From Lasiosphaeria ovina (lineage: Eukaryota; Ascomycota; Sordariomycetes; Sordariales; Lasiosphaeriaceae), in assembly GCA_033439765.1 (NCBI GenBank), contig JAULSN010000007.1, positions 930,001 to 994,000 of the forward strand: a stretch of 64,000 nucleotides of DNA, given 5' to 3'. The notes beneath the pieces are model-generated. The model was not told the origin of the DNA and made no database searches. It saw only the letters and a list, made by a program, of their open reading frames with translations. This document shows, piece by piece, positions 42,648 through 57,811 of this stretch; within the stretch, counting starts at the first letter, position 1, and every line of letters begins with the position of its first letter. The translations under genes were made by a program, and so were the position numbers.

Positions 42648-44093
42648 TTCACGACACTGCTACTCTCTTGGCTACGACGACAGGAACACGGCCTGGAAGC
42701 GCACCAGACCGGGTTTCGCATGCTTTTGGTATTCATGGAGAATGGGAATCGTGCTTCTCTGGGATTGATTTGGAGGGAGTTTCTTTGTTTTTTGCGGACT
42801 CCTCGCCGGCTCCGCTCTGGGCGTTGCGCCGGAATATCAACACCCAAGTCGGGAGCCACAAGGCTCCTCACTGTATCACACCTTGTATTTACGATAAAAG
42901 GCGAGGAGGCATTTTTCTCATTGCGGTTAATCAACGAGGTATTTTATAGCAGACTTTCTTGGCCAGGAGATATGGCATGTTTGAATCGTGCGGTATCAAC
43001 CGTCGAGAATGTCTGAAGTGCTGTCTGAACTACGTATTACCCATGCCACTGGGCTAACTCCTCGACTAAGACTTGCAGGTTGGACCATCTTGCGAGGGAA
43101 CCAATCCGGGCCGGGATTGCAGATTGGTTATGAACTGCGCAGTGTGGGAGATGCAGATGCAATGGCCTCGAGGAACGCGTTTTTGAAACAAGTGTGCTCT
43201 TTAATCTGACAAAGGGAGTTTGGTCTGTTCGCACTTCTTATAGTCATCTAGGTAAGGTGAACCATTTATAGATGGCTGTTCTCTTTGGGGTCATCTGCCG
43301 TTCGTCGGTTATTTGTTGATGTCATGAGGAAGGATGCGACAACGGTGCAAGCGCGAAAAATTCAACCGTCGCCCCCTCGCCAGGTGACTCGTTAAAATTT
43401 CTTAACTTGTTGGCTGCCATCTGCACTTTTTTGCCGTGCACATACGACCTGCATTGGGTCGGGCGAGATGTTAAGCAGCTACGAATATATGCAGGGCAGG
43501 GCTAAGAAAACACCTCCGTCAGCCAGCCTCTGACCTTGGTGGACTCGTTGTCTCCATCAAGAACTCATGCTTGCGGGGAAGATGTCAACGCCCTATATTC
43601 GTCCCCTCCTGCACGAAGAGCTAGAGGGCATGTAAAGGTTAACGAGTCACCTACTTCGCCGTACCGAAGAAGTCAATTGGATACCCGAGCAGAGCCTAAT
43701 TGACAGGCCGTCGGTTGGATTCATGCCTCCACGGTAACTTGTAGTCTCTGTAGATTGCTTGTAAGGCGAATAGAGCCTTTAATAAACTTGTCACAGACAC
43801 CGGGCTTGCGATGTCGATGTCGCTGTTTAACAGCCCACTTTGCGTGTGACCTTTATCGGCCCACCCCTCTGAGCGGTTTCGGTCGCAATTTTTTCTTTGG
43901 GGTCATTTTGCCCCTCCTCCACATTTGACGGACGATTAAGACCTGGGTCAGGGCTGCCATCACCGAATTCCAAAAGCCGACCCAGACTCTTTCCCGGACC
44001 AAACTCGTCCAATTGGTCTTTAAGAAGGTAATCTGGCGTCCGGCTAGGATTCACTGCTTGTCTACCCTCGTTTACCTGTCCTTTCTTCCTTCA

Positions 44094-44132
44094 ATGGTCG
44101 AAGGCCTTCTCGCTGTTGACTCAAAGCGCTAA
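44094..44132 (+). promoter_or_regulatory. Twelve-codon uORF before ARG5,6 containing TGACTCA
   Basis: ATG at 44094 opens MVEGLLAVDSKR and stops at TAA 44130-44132, 136 bases before the ARG5,6 start. TGACTCA, the Gcn4/CPC1 core, lies inside it at 44117-44123. If transcription starts upstream of 44094 the uORF could affect translation; if downstream, the heptamer can act as a promoter site. Sequence alone cannot decide. Confidence 0.35.
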
Positions 44133-44207
44133 AATCATTTGCAGGACGCCCGTGCGACTTCAGTCGACCAAGACCGACCGACCGCTCTCCCTCGTCTTCT
44201 CCCGCAG

Positions 44208-44219
44208 CCCCCCCCCCCC
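44208..44219 (+). repeat. C12 homopolymer in the ARG5,6 leader
   Basis: Twelve consecutive C, 50 bases before the ARG5,6 start codon. Confidence 0.85.
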
Positions 44220-44241
44220 GGCCGACCTCGCACACCGGTGA

Positions 44242-46964
<2,723 letters not shown>

Positions 46965-47294
46965 GCCAGGTCCACGTATAGTGACATTTAAAGCAATTTT
47001 GAATAGTACATATTCCTTTTTTCAGGAGCGAAAAATAAAATGGGGTTTCTTTCACAAGGTCTTCAGTTCACACTTTTCACGGCAATTATCATGAAAAGGG
47101 GACCAAAATAAGAAGCCATATTTGCCTATCCTCCAAATTTTCCGAATTTCTGTTTAATTCAGTCGCTAGCTGCCCATCCCATCAATTTCCAAACGCAGGT
47201 GAGTGTGTATTATACAAAAGTGCCAGCTACTGCACCCTCGTTCCTCGTCTCACCCTTTCTCAGCCGCAGTTCCAGGAGGCAAGTCTGATCCTAT
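46965..47294. other. Intergenic region between convergent genes
   Basis: 330 bases between ARG5,6 and the SDR gene, AT-rich, probably 3' UTRs. Nothing else seen. Confidence 0.5.
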
Positions 47295-48521
47295 CTATTT
47301 CTTCTTCTCCCGTCTCGAGATGAAGAGGCGGTACAAGTCCTTGATAGTACCGATAAAGCCCCTAATGGCTTTGATCCGATTAACCATGGCAATATAGCGC
47401 CAAACGAAGACCTCCACCTTCTCGTAGTCGTGGGCGTAGATCTCCCAGGTGGCGCGTTGCTCGTTTTGGCGGGCCTCGACGGCCTGCTTATCCTCGGCGG
47501 CGGTCGCTCTAGCAGCGCCGAGAACAACCGGCGAGTCCCCCTCGAAGTGCTCGTCGCCATCGACGACATACATCTTGGGGCCGACCACCAAGCCGCGGCC
47601 AACAATCGACTCGTCGGCCACCAGGCGCGTGGCCGCATCGACGACGTCCTCCATCTCAGCCATGCCTCCGCCAGCGAGCAAGCCGAGGGCGATGGGCGGC
47701 AGGAGCGGAGTGTTGACGAAATAGGGGCAGATGATGTTGCACCGGATGCCGCGCCGGAAGGCGTTGCCACGCATGGCGCGGAAAAGCCCCATGACGGCGT
47801 GCTTTGACACCGTGTACTCGGTCTGCCCAGGCAGCGGCGCGAGGCCGGCGATGGAGCTGATCAAGAGCAAGTGGCGGTCTCGGACCGGCTCGGGCCCCTG
47901 AGCGCGGGTGGACTTCTTGTCTCCGCCCTCGGTCGGGCCGTCCTCCTCCTCCTCCTTCTTGGGGGGGCCGTTGCGCGGCAGCCAGAAGAGAGCGAGGTGT
48001 GCCGTGTACGACACGCCGGTGAGGTTCACGGCGAGCACCTTGAGCCGCGGCGGCGGCGGGCTGTCGGCGGCCAGGTCGCCGGGCATGTCGAACGTGCGGC
48101 CCTCGAGGGGCGGGTTCGTCTCGATGATGCCGGCGGCCGCTACCACGGCGTCGATGCCGCCCGTCGGGCTGACGGCCGCGGCGGCCTTGAACAGCGCCAC
48201 CAGGTCCTCCCACCGCGTCACGTCGCAGTGCTGGAAGTGCTGGTGGCCCGAGGACCCGGCCAGCGCGCGGAGCTCACCGGCCAGCGCTGAGCCGCCCGCG
48301 TCGTCGATGTCGCCGATCATGATGTGCGCGCCCAGCCCCGCCCACTTGCGCGCAAACGCCGCACCGAATCCGGACGCCCCGCCCGTGATGAGGATCATCT
48401 TGCCGGCCAGGCTCGTCGTGTCGTAGCTGGATCCCATGTCGATGGGTGCGGATTTCTTGATCGTGTTGGAGACGTCCCAGGCGCCGCCGTCGTCGACGGG
48501 GAATGCGGTGGCGGAAGCCAT
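47295..48521 (-). CDS. Short-chain dehydrogenase/reductase
   Basis: One exon, 408 residues; ATG at 48521 (MASATAFPV). The frame extends 53 codons upstream only to a TTG. Classical SDR features: cofactor motif TGGASGFG at 46-53, acidic GDIDDAGG after strand 2 (suggesting NAD(H) preference), AAAGIIETN for the NAG motif, catalytic Ser in ISSIAG, and YTVSK with Tyr236 and Lys240. A Lys/Glu/Asp-rich insert (GPPKKEEEEDGPTEGG) interrupts the middle, and a C-terminal extension of about 100 residues ends in basic RREKKK. The arrangement resembles 15-hydroxyprostaglandin dehydrogenase-like fungal SDRs. The substrate is unknown. The insert and long tail make it larger than a typical 250-300 residue SDR. 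Confidence 0.9.
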   Translation of the reverse strand: MASATAFPVDDGGAWDVSNTIKKSAPIDMGSSYDTTSLAGKMILITGGASGFGAAFARKWAGLGAHIMIGDIDDAGGSALAGELRALAGSSGHQHFQHCDVTRWEDLVALFKAAAAVSPTGGIDAVVAAAGIIETNPPLEGRTFDMPGDLAADSPPPPRLKVLAVNLTGVSYTAHLALFWLPRNGPPKKEEEEDGPTEGGDKKSTRAQGPEPVRDRHLLLISSIAGLAPLPGQTEYTVSKHAVMGLFRAMRGNAFRRGIRCNIICPYFVNTPLLPPIALGLLAGGGMAEMEDVVDAATRLVADESIVGRGLVVGPKMYVVDGDEHFEGDSPVVLGAARATAAEDKQAVEARQNEQRATWEIYAHDYEKVEVFVWRYIAMVNRIKAIRGFIGTIKDLYRLFISRREKKK

Positions 48522-50763
48522 TGCAGTCGCTGTGGACAAGTCTGCGCTAGCACAAGGTTGATGCTGTCCCTGTGGAGGTTGTTGATGTCCTCTCGCCAAA
48601 GCTGGGAATGGACAAAAGTGATATAAAGGTGTTCCTTGCTGCCAGTTGGGTGTAATATCAGGAAGGCAGGAGGTACTCAAAATATATCCGCAGAGCGGTT
48701 TCCTGGGAAGCTGAATTCAGAGAAGGCGTGGAGATTAATGGAGTCGGGGAAGAGGAGAGCCACGGTGACCGCGTCATTTAATGCCGGGTGAAGGTGCAGT
48801 TTACAGGTCAAGTGAAGCTTGAACAGGGTCTTGTTTGGTAGGATAGTAGATACGTCACATGAACAACTTTGCTTATCAGCACATTGCTGTTCGGCAGAAG
48901 AGATGAATGTGAGGAACAAGACCACGTAACCGGGGGAGGGGTTTACTGGAGAGGAGAGGAGAACAACAATGCTATTAGTTCTTCGTAACCAAAGGTGGGG
49001 CCCGGTCGACTTGGGCCAGAACACTCTTAAGCACAGTTAGAATGGTAAGAAGACACGATATATAGATGAGCGGGGAAAGAAAACAACTGTTGTTTTAGTC
49101 GGACGAACTGAGCGGTTAGCCCGAGGCCCTTAACATAGAACGAAACCACGGGGAGTGTACGGAGACCCGGTGTTGGTATGTATCGGATCCATGCTCAACG
49201 CCTCCACATCACTTGTACTGTACATCTACATGTCGGAGTCGGAATGGGATGGGATGGGAATTTGCCAAGCCTGACAGGGAAGGACAGGGTAAGGTAGGGG
49301 AAGATGAGCTTCACTCGACACTAGCCCATCGCCAACAAAGAAGCCAGCACTTGAGAGGGCATCCAGCCGTGTTTGGGATTTATGCGTGCCTGGAGGGTGC
49401 CGAGCCGAGGGATGCGGCTGACTCTTGAGCGCGTCCTGGATGCACGTACTTCCGCAAACCCGACCACTATGCTTCATTTGGAATCCCGTCCAGTCGGTTC
49501 AGGGGGCATCCCAAGCTGTGCCCAACAATCCCGAAAGCGAACCTGGGGTTCCTGTCTCGAGTATCCCGATTAGTATAATAGTTTGCGCGGACAAGGACGG
49601 ACGACGGATACCGAAGGAGATACGGACACCATATCCGTCCGTACTTTGTAACCTCATCAGCAATGTGTCGGGGGGGCAACGTGGGGGATAGCAACCTGCC
49701 GTTCGAAGATAGGTTCCCTGGTATTCCATCCGCCGTCAACTGCGAGGTCAGTCTTATCCACAAGGGCTTACGTGGACATAGTATATCCCCCACAAGCCGC
49801 TTGTAGCATGTTTACCTCTGCATGAGGGAGGCTCTAAAAATAAAGTTACGACCTCCCTTCCCTGGTTCGTCGTGCGCTTCTGTTGCTTGTTGACTGCCGG
49901 CTAAGAGCGAGCAGGTACAAGAGCTTATTCATCGTTGCAATGCTGACGGAGCGTAAGAAACGAGAGACCGCATACGGAAAAGGCAAACCTTGGCTCCTCG
50001 CTTGTCTTGATCTCTTGTGTATCTTGAAAGTGGTGTCAATTCTTCCCGTATCTTCCCGTATAGGGACAGTGCAACGCGGCTCACCAATGTATGGACTGTT
50101 TCGTTCTTTCACCTTGTAATTCATCCCCGTCAGCTGCTCCCCGGTGTCTCCGCGCAGCGTCCCGACAATACCTACCGACCTACATATGGCTGGATCTCGG
50201 GGCCAATGAAACTCAAGCTTCTTGTGTCCGCTCGGGGATGATAGCGACCTTCTACTCTGGCGGCGTCGGTGTTTGCTGTTTGTGAGACTCGAGTTCTCAA
50301 TAATATCGGAGACATTGGAGAGTATTAGCGCTAAAGGGGCGTGAGCAGGCGTCGCAGGCCCCCACGAGACCCCAACCTGGAAGCACCCAACCAGCGGCCA
50401 GCCAGCCCTACGGGATCATCCGTTGTAAATTCGGGGTTCCATGGGGGTGGAGCACTTCCCCGGTGGAGCAAGGAGCAGACGGCCATCCCGCCTTCTGAAC
50501 CTTCGAGCTTTATCCCCGCCAACCGCCCCACAAGCTGCCTCCGATGACCGGTGGCGGGGCACAGCACCAACCCGTTGGCGACCGAAGGGAAAACGTTCAG
50601 GCAATTGGAATTGCACGTTCTAGAAAGACTGACTCATAGATACTCGAGATTTTTTTCTGAGTGCTAGACTAAATTTACCTTTCTATTTTCCAACCTCTAC
50701 GAAACTCTCGGTAACACTCGGGCATCACATCTTGAACTTAACAGCAATTTATTGAGCACAACA
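48522..50763. other. Long divergent intergenic region
   Basis: About 2.2 kb between the SDR gene (-) and HOM2 (+). Contains GGGAT-type short repeats near 49246-49260, a doubled TCTTCCCGTA near 50040-50060 and the TGACTCA at 50630. Frames of up to 115 codons look non-coding. Confidence 0.45.
50630..50636 (+). promoter_or_regulatory. TGACTCA (Gcn4/CPC1-type site) upstream of HOM2
   Basis: The heptamer sits 128 bases before the HOM2 start codon. General amino-acid control in fungi uses this core at biosynthetic genes, and HOM2 is a fitting target. One match is expected per roughly 8 kb by chance, so position is the main support. Confidence 0.5.
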
Positions 50764-52024
50764 ATGTCTCAACTACCAACCAAGAACTGCGGTATGTTTC
50801 CCCGCAGGCCGACAAGAACCCCCCTATATGGCCTATTCATCTCGGGGGAGAAAATGATTCGCGAGTTGCGCTTGTGATAGAGCACCTGGGCTGACCGCTC
50901 CCTGCCAGGTGTCCTCGGTTGCACCGGCTCTGTCGGACAGCGTTTCATCCTGCTGCTCCAGCAACACCCGTCCCTTCGCCTGGTAGCCGTCGGTGCCTCT
51001 TCGAGATCGGCAGGCAAGCAGTACCGCGACGCCGTCCGATGGAAACAGGCCAGCCCCATTGCGCCCGCCGTGGGCGACCTGGTCGTGCGCGACTGCAAGG
51101 CTAGCGAGTTTGCCGACTGCGACATCGTCTTCAGCGGCCTAGACAGCGACGTGGCTGGCGACATCGAGAAGGAATTCCAGCTGGCCAACTTCGCCGTCTT
51201 TTCCAATGCCAAAAACTACCGCCGCGACCCGCTCGTCCCGCTCGTCGTCCCAACGGTCAACCTCAACCACCTCGATCTGATCCCCCACCAGCGCAAGACA
51301 CAGGGCGTAGAGAAGGGCTTCCTCGTGTGCAACAGCAACTGCGCCGTCATTGGGCTAGTCATTCCCTTCGCCGCGCTCCAGTCGCGCTTCGGCAAGATCG
51401 ACGCCGTGTCGGTCGTGACGATGCAGGCCGTCTCGGGCGCCGGCTACCCGGGCGTCAGCAGCATGGACATTATCGACAACGTGGTGCCCTACATTTCCGG
51501 CGAGGAAGACAAGCTGGAGACGGAGGCGCAGAAGATCCTGGGCAGCATCAACGCCGACGCCACGGCCTTTGAGGAGCAGTCGACGCTCCGCGTGTCGGCG
51601 GCCTGCAACCGCGTCCCCGTCCTGGACGGCCACATGGCCTGCGTCTCGCTGCGCTTCACGCAGCGGCCCCCGCCCTCGGCCGAGCAGGTCAAGGACGCCA
51701 TGCGCAACTACGAGTCCGAAGCGCAGCGGCTCGGCTGCCCCTCGGCGCCGCAGCCTCCCATCCTCGTCTTTGACGAGCCCGACAGGCCGCAGCCACGTCT
51801 CGACCGTGACTTGTCCAAGGGCTACACCGTCAGTGTTGGCCGCGTCAGGGAGGACGAGACGGGCATCTTTGACATCAAGTTTGTCGCTCTGAGCCACAAC
51901 AGTAAGCTACCTCCTTGACTTGTGGTTTTCTGCTCGGTTGCTCACGCCTTCATTAGCTGTTATTGGAGCCGCAGGCTCGTCCATTCTGAATGCCGAGGCC
52001 GCAATTCTGAAGGGATTTCTGTAG
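50764..52024 (+). CDS. HOM2: Aspartate-semialdehyde dehydrogenase
   Basis: Spliced as 50764..50791, 50909..51901, 51957..52024, 362 residues, the normal fungal length. The first exon is only 28 bases (MSQLPTKNC plus one base); joins are [15 protein letters not shown] and [18 protein letters not shown]. It reduces aspartyl phosphate to aspartate semialdehyde, the branch step towards methionine, threonine and isoleucine. Dinucleotide motif [11 protein letters not shown] is near the N-terminus; the nucleophile is Cys154 in [18 protein letters not shown] and [10 protein letters not shown] (active-site His) follow. The family is the fungal/archaeal type. TGACTCA upstream suggests cross-pathway control. 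Confidence 0.96.
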
Positions 52025-54279
52025 GCGCCAATTCCACCACCACAGCACATGAAAGAAATTGGGGGACGGCATGGTTATTTTGGTTCCGAAATGTATTGCG
52101 TATATTGGTCATGGAGTTTAGCGGATTGAGCATATTGAGTAGACATGGAAAAGAGGAATCTAAAACATTAGGAAAGGAATTGATATAGATGAATAATAAT
52201 TCTCCTTTGAGGGAATTCTCGAGGAGCAACGTTCTGGAGAAAGAATGAGACAGGTGACGCTATCGATTGACCCATGCCGGCCGTATGCATACAATCCAAT
52301 CCCTGAATGCTCGTTGGCGTGGTACAGTACTTTCCAAGATCCGATGGCCTTACTGCGTAGTTTCTTATGACTCGCCGTAAAGGTTTTTTTTCGCTGAGGG
52401 AGGTAATAGCTATTTGAATCCCTATTTAGAATTCTAGATGCCTATCCCTTCTCTAGAAATATCTATGATAATGACCTTTCCTAGCCGGTTCATTTGCTAT
52501 TTTCTTTTCCTCCTCAAGTACCACGCCGACAAACATTTAGGGATTGGATTGTATGAAGAGGCGATCTCCAGGGGACACGCGACCAATTGCTCCCCGGTCC
52601 AAGTAAATGTCTCGGACCTACCGCCGGCCGTTGTGTCCCCCCGTGTTCAAAGCCTCGGAGTTGAGACTTGGTCTGGCTCTCGTGGAGCCTCAATTGGAGT
52701 CTGTATCATCAAGACAATCTTCTAGTTGGTCAAGTGCAATTTTTACTACCTTTCAGAGAACTCTTGCCCCCACGCACCCCTAGAGCCCCGCGCCTCCTGC
52801 ATCTCCCTCCTCTGAGCATAACGCACGATGTTTTGAGAGGCGGGAACGGCTGCATACGATGGGCCGTTTCGCCGACTGTCAGTGGCCTGAATGTTCTCCA
52901 TGCAACTTTCCTCACTCTCCTGATACATTCAAGCCGCTCGACTGCGAAGCTCGCTCGGTCTGTGCTGCTGCACCTTGCCCGGGCATTGCATCCCGACGTT
53001 CAGATGAGCGACGGTTTGTGCCGGGGAACTGCATATCAGGGCCCTGCTGTACCCTGGCGCTACTACTGCAAGGACGAGGGGGAGGAGCCATTCCAAAAGT
53101 CTGGAAGATTCGTCACGGAGGCACACAGACACACAGACAGACAAAGAGAGAGATGAGACGGGGTCAAAAAGGACCATTACATTTCCCGGTCCGCGAAACC
53201 ACCTGCGTGGGTTTGTTTGCTGGAGAAGACCTGGGAGAAAGCTTGGCCGTTCCATCAAGGGGGACCCAAATAAGTACTATGTATCACGCGCTGGGGGACG
53301 ACGGCCTACAGTATGGTTAATGAATGATCGCCACCAAGGATTGGCCTTGGAGAATTTTCCCCGTGTGTTTTCCCATTCGGTCACCGTCGGCGGGCAGGAC
53401 CCGGATTGGAGGTTCGAGCGCGAGCGCGAGGCGATCCCGTTACCTATTATGGTTCTGGTTCTGGCGTTGTCGACACAGGCAGGCGTTGAAACTGCAGCAG
53501 TTCATGCGCAGCATGCCATCTCTGACCCTCTGTGACGGGATGACACAGCTCGGCTCTGCACGGGACCTGGACCTGGCAAACGCTCCGAATCAGGCACCAC
53601 CCCGTCCGCAAAGCGGCTCATGAGGGTGGTCTGTTCTGGCCTCATCGGCGACAGGCTGAAGTATCCCGTGTTCTGATGAGCTGTTGCGTTTGTGAGATCA
53701 ACAATGGGGGGGTGCGTGAATATCTCCGAGGGCGAGCTGAAGAATTTAAAAATACCTAGTTGAAGATTATTATGTATTCTGCCAGGCCAGATGATTATCC
53801 CCAGAGGTGCATGACGTAAGAGCCTTTCGGTATCGGTGTCAGCCCAGATTTTCCGTCCTGACTCGCAGCATATGGGGTACCTAACGGTGTGCTGTAGTCC
53901 GTCGGTCCAAGCTGGGTACAGCAGGTAAATACAGTACGGTACCGAAATTGTGCCGCTAGCCAACGGGAATTGCGGCGCTTTAATTAGGTACAAAAACGCG
54001 GCAGCCCGACCCGACAGCGATTGCCCAGCAGGATTGGCACGCGCCATCCGCGCCCATTCCATCTCTCTTATTTTTTTTCTGTTGGCTTGCTGACCGCGCC
54101 GCCATCGAACATACGTAATGCTCGGACAACATCGAACTTCGCCCACCGATTGTTGCACTCCCCGCCTCCGAGAGTCCAAAACCACCGACAACACCACTCC
54201 ATCTCCAACCACGTACGATAGTCGACGGGGCGGACGATTGGCCGTACATTTCTAATCAGAGGCTCTCTTCGCTGTCACA
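52025..54279. other. Long intergenic region between HOM2 and RGD1-like genes
   Basis: About 2.25 kb. Holds a CA/GA-rich run (ACACAGACAC near 53125-53155). The frames at 52668-53320 and 53502-54212 overlap on opposite strands and do not look coding. No RNA gene recognised. Confidence 0.45.
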
Positions 54280-56992
54280 ATGTCTCTGGGCGACGGAACA
54301 ACGGCAGTCGCCACCGAAAATGGAGGAGGGCAGGCAGTCGGAAACGCTGGTGTCGCAAGTCCGCCCACGACGACACCGCCCAGCGACGAGATCAAGAGCC
54401 AGGTGCAAGATGTCTTGACTTCAGAGGTTCGCAGCTTCCAAGGGGCCCTTGGCGCCTACAACGGCAGCGTCTGTCAACGACCGCCTTTGGTACTGACTCC
54501 AACTGTGGCAGATCGGCATTTCTGCCATGCTCAACAGACTGAAGCAGAGCATCGCCTCAGCCAAGGTATGCTCAATTTCTTGCTCCCCCATTCGCCCTCC
54601 GCACCAATTGCTGCGGCTCGTTGTCCAGATCCATCTCCCGCTAACACCACTTCTCGCGCACAGGAGTTTGCTCTCTTCCTCAAGAAGCGTGCGACCCTCG
54701 AGGAAGAGCACGCGAACGGGCTCAAGAAGCTTTGCAGGATGTCGCAGGAAAGCATCCAGCGCACCGAGCACAGAGGCGGCAGTTTCGCAAAGGCCTACGA
54801 GGATATGATGACCATCCACGAGCGCATGGCGGACAACGGGTCACAGTTCGCCATGTCCCTGCACCAGATGCACGAGGACCTGTTGGAGTTGGCCGCCATC
54901 GCTGAGAAGTCGCGCAAGGGCTGGAAGCAGAATGGCCTCGCGGCCGAGCAGCGCGTGGCCGAGTTCGAGGCTGCCATGCGCAAGTCCAAGGCGAAATACG
55001 ACTTACTGGCCGAGGAGTACGACCGTGCCCGCACCGGCGACACCAGCGGCCGGCAAGGAGGCAAGATGTTCGGCTTCAAGGGGCCCAAGTCGGCGGCGCA
55101 GCACGAGGAAGATCTGCTGCGGAAGGCCCAAGCTGCTGACCAAGATTACTTGGGCAAAGTGCAGGCCGCGCAGACTGAACGTGCCGAGTTGGTGTCGAGG
55201 ACCAGGCCTGAGACGGTGAAAGCACTGCAAGATATTGTGAAGGAGTGCGACTCTGGAGTCGTTTTGCAGATGCAAAAGTTTGGTAGGTCTAGATCGTGGC
55301 CAACTGCTGGACCAACGCTCGAGACTGACCAAAGGTTGTTGCAGCGTCGTTCAACGAGAAGCTCCTCCTCAGCAACGGCCTGAGCATAAGCCCCCTCAAG
55401 AATGGGCCAGAAGCGCGCAGCTTACGAGAATGCGTCCTCGCAATCAACAACGAGAAGGACTTGAACGACTATATCAGTGGCCACCACGCCAGGCTGCCGC
55501 CGCGGACGGGGCCGATTAAATATGAGCACAATGCCGTATGTATTACCGTCCTCAAGCCTTTCTTTGGCGCGGAGCTAACATATGCACGCTTCTAGCTGCT
55601 CGACCAACAGAACAGGGCTCCAACAGCACTGAACCCCATGCAACAAGGGCCTAGCCAGCAGCCGCCACAGCCGCATATGTTCCAGGGCTCTATGAATTCA
55701 AGGTCTAGCACATTCGCAGATTCTCCCCTCACTTCGCCAAACCAAGGGATGGGGGTTCCTTATGCGCCAAACATGGTTGGCACTGGCCAGCGACCCTCCT
55801 CGCAGCCGCAGCATGAGAGGAACTTCAGCCACAGTAGCGTCTCTAGTCAAAACAATGGCCCCTCTGGCCAAATGTACGGGGCTCCTCGGGGCTCCACCAA
55901 CCAGCAGCAGTCCCAGATGGCCAACTCGAGATTCAACGGTGCACCAATCGCCGGCGGCTCTCAAGGCCCTCCGCAGCTAGGAGCTCTCGCATTCCAAACC
56001 TCGCCGCCCCAGCAATCCCAGCCACCTCAGCAGTTCCAGCAGTTCCAGCAGGCACCACCACCTCAGCAATCATATCAATCCCCTCCACAGCAACTATCTT
56101 ACGGCCAACCTCCTCCCCAACAAGTAGTTCCGGCCTCGAACCCACTTCTGTCAAATCCCCACCAGTCCAACCCCCTCCAGTCCAACCCACCCAACGGCCC
56201 GGTTATTGGTCCCGGCCAATCCCGCGCCCAGTCACCGCCGGCGGCGCCGCAAATAGCACCGTCTCGCCCGGTTTTCGGCCTTTCTCTCTCCAGGCTTTAT
56301 GAGCGAGATGGATTGGCAGTGCCCATGGTTGTTTACCAGTGCATCCAGGCTGTAGACCTCTTTGGCCTTGGCGTCGAGGGCATCTACCGGCTATCAGGTT
56401 CCGTACCACACGTCAACAAACTCAAGACTCTTTTCGATACGAGTATGTCAGCCTGTCCCATTTTCCCCCAAGTAATAGCTAACACCACGGCCCTTCTCAG
56501 ACTCTGGATCTACCAATCTTGACTTCCGGAATCCTGAAAATTTCTTCCATGATGTGAACAGCGTAGCAGGTCTGCTCAAGCAGTTCTTCCGAGATCTGAC
56601 TGATCCGCTCCTGACCCAAGAGCACTACGCGGCCTTTGTTGAAGCAGCCAGTAAGCCGAGTCTTCCACTTCTAACTTACTCGTCTCCGGTCTGACAAGGG
56701 TGAAACTTTAGAAAACGAAGACGATATTCTCCGCCGTGATTCGCTACACGCCATTATCAATAGCCTACCAGACCCCAACTACGCTACCCTCCGTGCACTC
56801 ACTCTGCACTTGCACCGTGTCATGGACAATTCGGGCACCAACCGCATGAGCGGCCAGAATCTCGCCATTGTCTTTGGCCCGACGCTCATGGGCACGGCCC
56901 CCGGCGCCAATATCTCGGACGCGGGCTGGCAAGTCCGCGTCGTGGAGACCATCCTCCAGAACACGTACCAGATCTTCGACGATGACGATTAA
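54280..56992 (+). CDS. RGD1: F-BAR and RhoGAP protein (Rgd1-like)
   Basis: Spliced as 54280..54426, 54512..54565, 54664..55282, 55345..55535, 55596..56442, 56501..56650, 56712..56992, 762 residues. All six introns keep frame with GT-AG signals; exon 2 is only 54 bases (IGISAMLNRLKQSIASAK). The F-BAR domain covers about 45-310 (ALFLKKRATLEEEHANGLKKL, then long heptad-rich helices). A Gln/Pro/Ser-rich linker spans about 355-545. The RhoGAP domain (about 565-755) carries the arginine finger Arg602 in GVEGIYRLSGS plus LTDPLLT and MSGQNLAIVFGPTL. It stimulates GTP hydrolysis by Rho GTPases (Rho3/Rho4 for yeast Rgd1) at curved membranes of growth and septation sites. Target GTPase is inferred. Confidence 0.95.
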
Positions 56993-57811
56993 AAAGCAAG
57001 CTTGAAGCGCCCGGAAACCGGGTCAACTTGGCTGTATTGACAAGATGCGAGTTCTGTAGTAGCGGTAGATCCGTGCTTATATACGGGTTCATGCTTGGCA
57101 GAGTGGTGAATGACAAGCCCTAGGATGTATGCCGTACGAATTATCTGCTGCATAGCCGAAATCTTAATTCTTGTACCTTTTCTGTTTTCTTCTTTTTTTA
57201 AAGCTAATGACGCGATGTGGGAGGAGGAAGGGGTGGAAGAAGTCAGTCAGTCAGCGGAGAAGAGCCCGTCGGCAATGCAAAAGAAAGCTTTGTGGGGAAA
57301 GACAAGGAAGAGGAGCGAACCTATTCTATGGGATGATGACTTTGAACTTCATGAATCCTTGCATTATCACAGGGTAGCGAGGTCTTTTTTGCCATTTTAC
57401 TCTCGGTTTTTTTGTACGCCTCTGGGGTTGGGCATTGGGCTGATGAATTTAACTGGCATTAGCGGAAAAAGGCGGGACGACATTTTGGGTTGCTTGGGTG
57501 TGTATGGTTTCGTGCGAACAAGGCACTGTCCAGATCACAAAATTGATTTCGTCTCGTGTGTTTCTGGTCTCTAGCTTCCAGCTAGACTGTGAGTGTGTAT
57601 GTGATCTGATCCGGAAAGAGACGAGGTTGATTGTGTGATAATAGGATGCCTGTATAGATGTGTGTAAATGCGTAACTAGCTAGCTAAATCCAGAGCGTCT
57701 GGCTAGTGTGTCTGTCTATTATCCAAGGCGCTGTTCTATCTAATTCGTATCACTTCCAGCATGTTTAATTACAGTCTACTTGCTCCGCCACCGAAGTTGG
57801 TCATCCATCAA
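56993..57811. other. Intergenic region between convergent RGD1-like and al-1 genes
   Basis: About 820 bases, presumed 3' UTRs. A 154-codon plus frame (57110-57574) is present but has no recognisable features and is probably chance. Confidence 0.5.

Noticed and set aside
43438..43470. ACATACGACC followed by TTGGGTCGGG, resembling pieces of fungal 5S rRNA
   Set aside because: Only about 20 bases match and the middle of 5S is missing; too short to call even a relic.
53405..53425. GGTTCGAGCGCG, similar to a tRNA B box
   Set aside because: The conserved final C is missing and no A box or cloverleaf fits.
57110..57574. 154-codon plus frame after the RGD1-like gene
   Set aside because: Lies in the expected 3' UTR, with mixed codon use, no domain and no splice partner.
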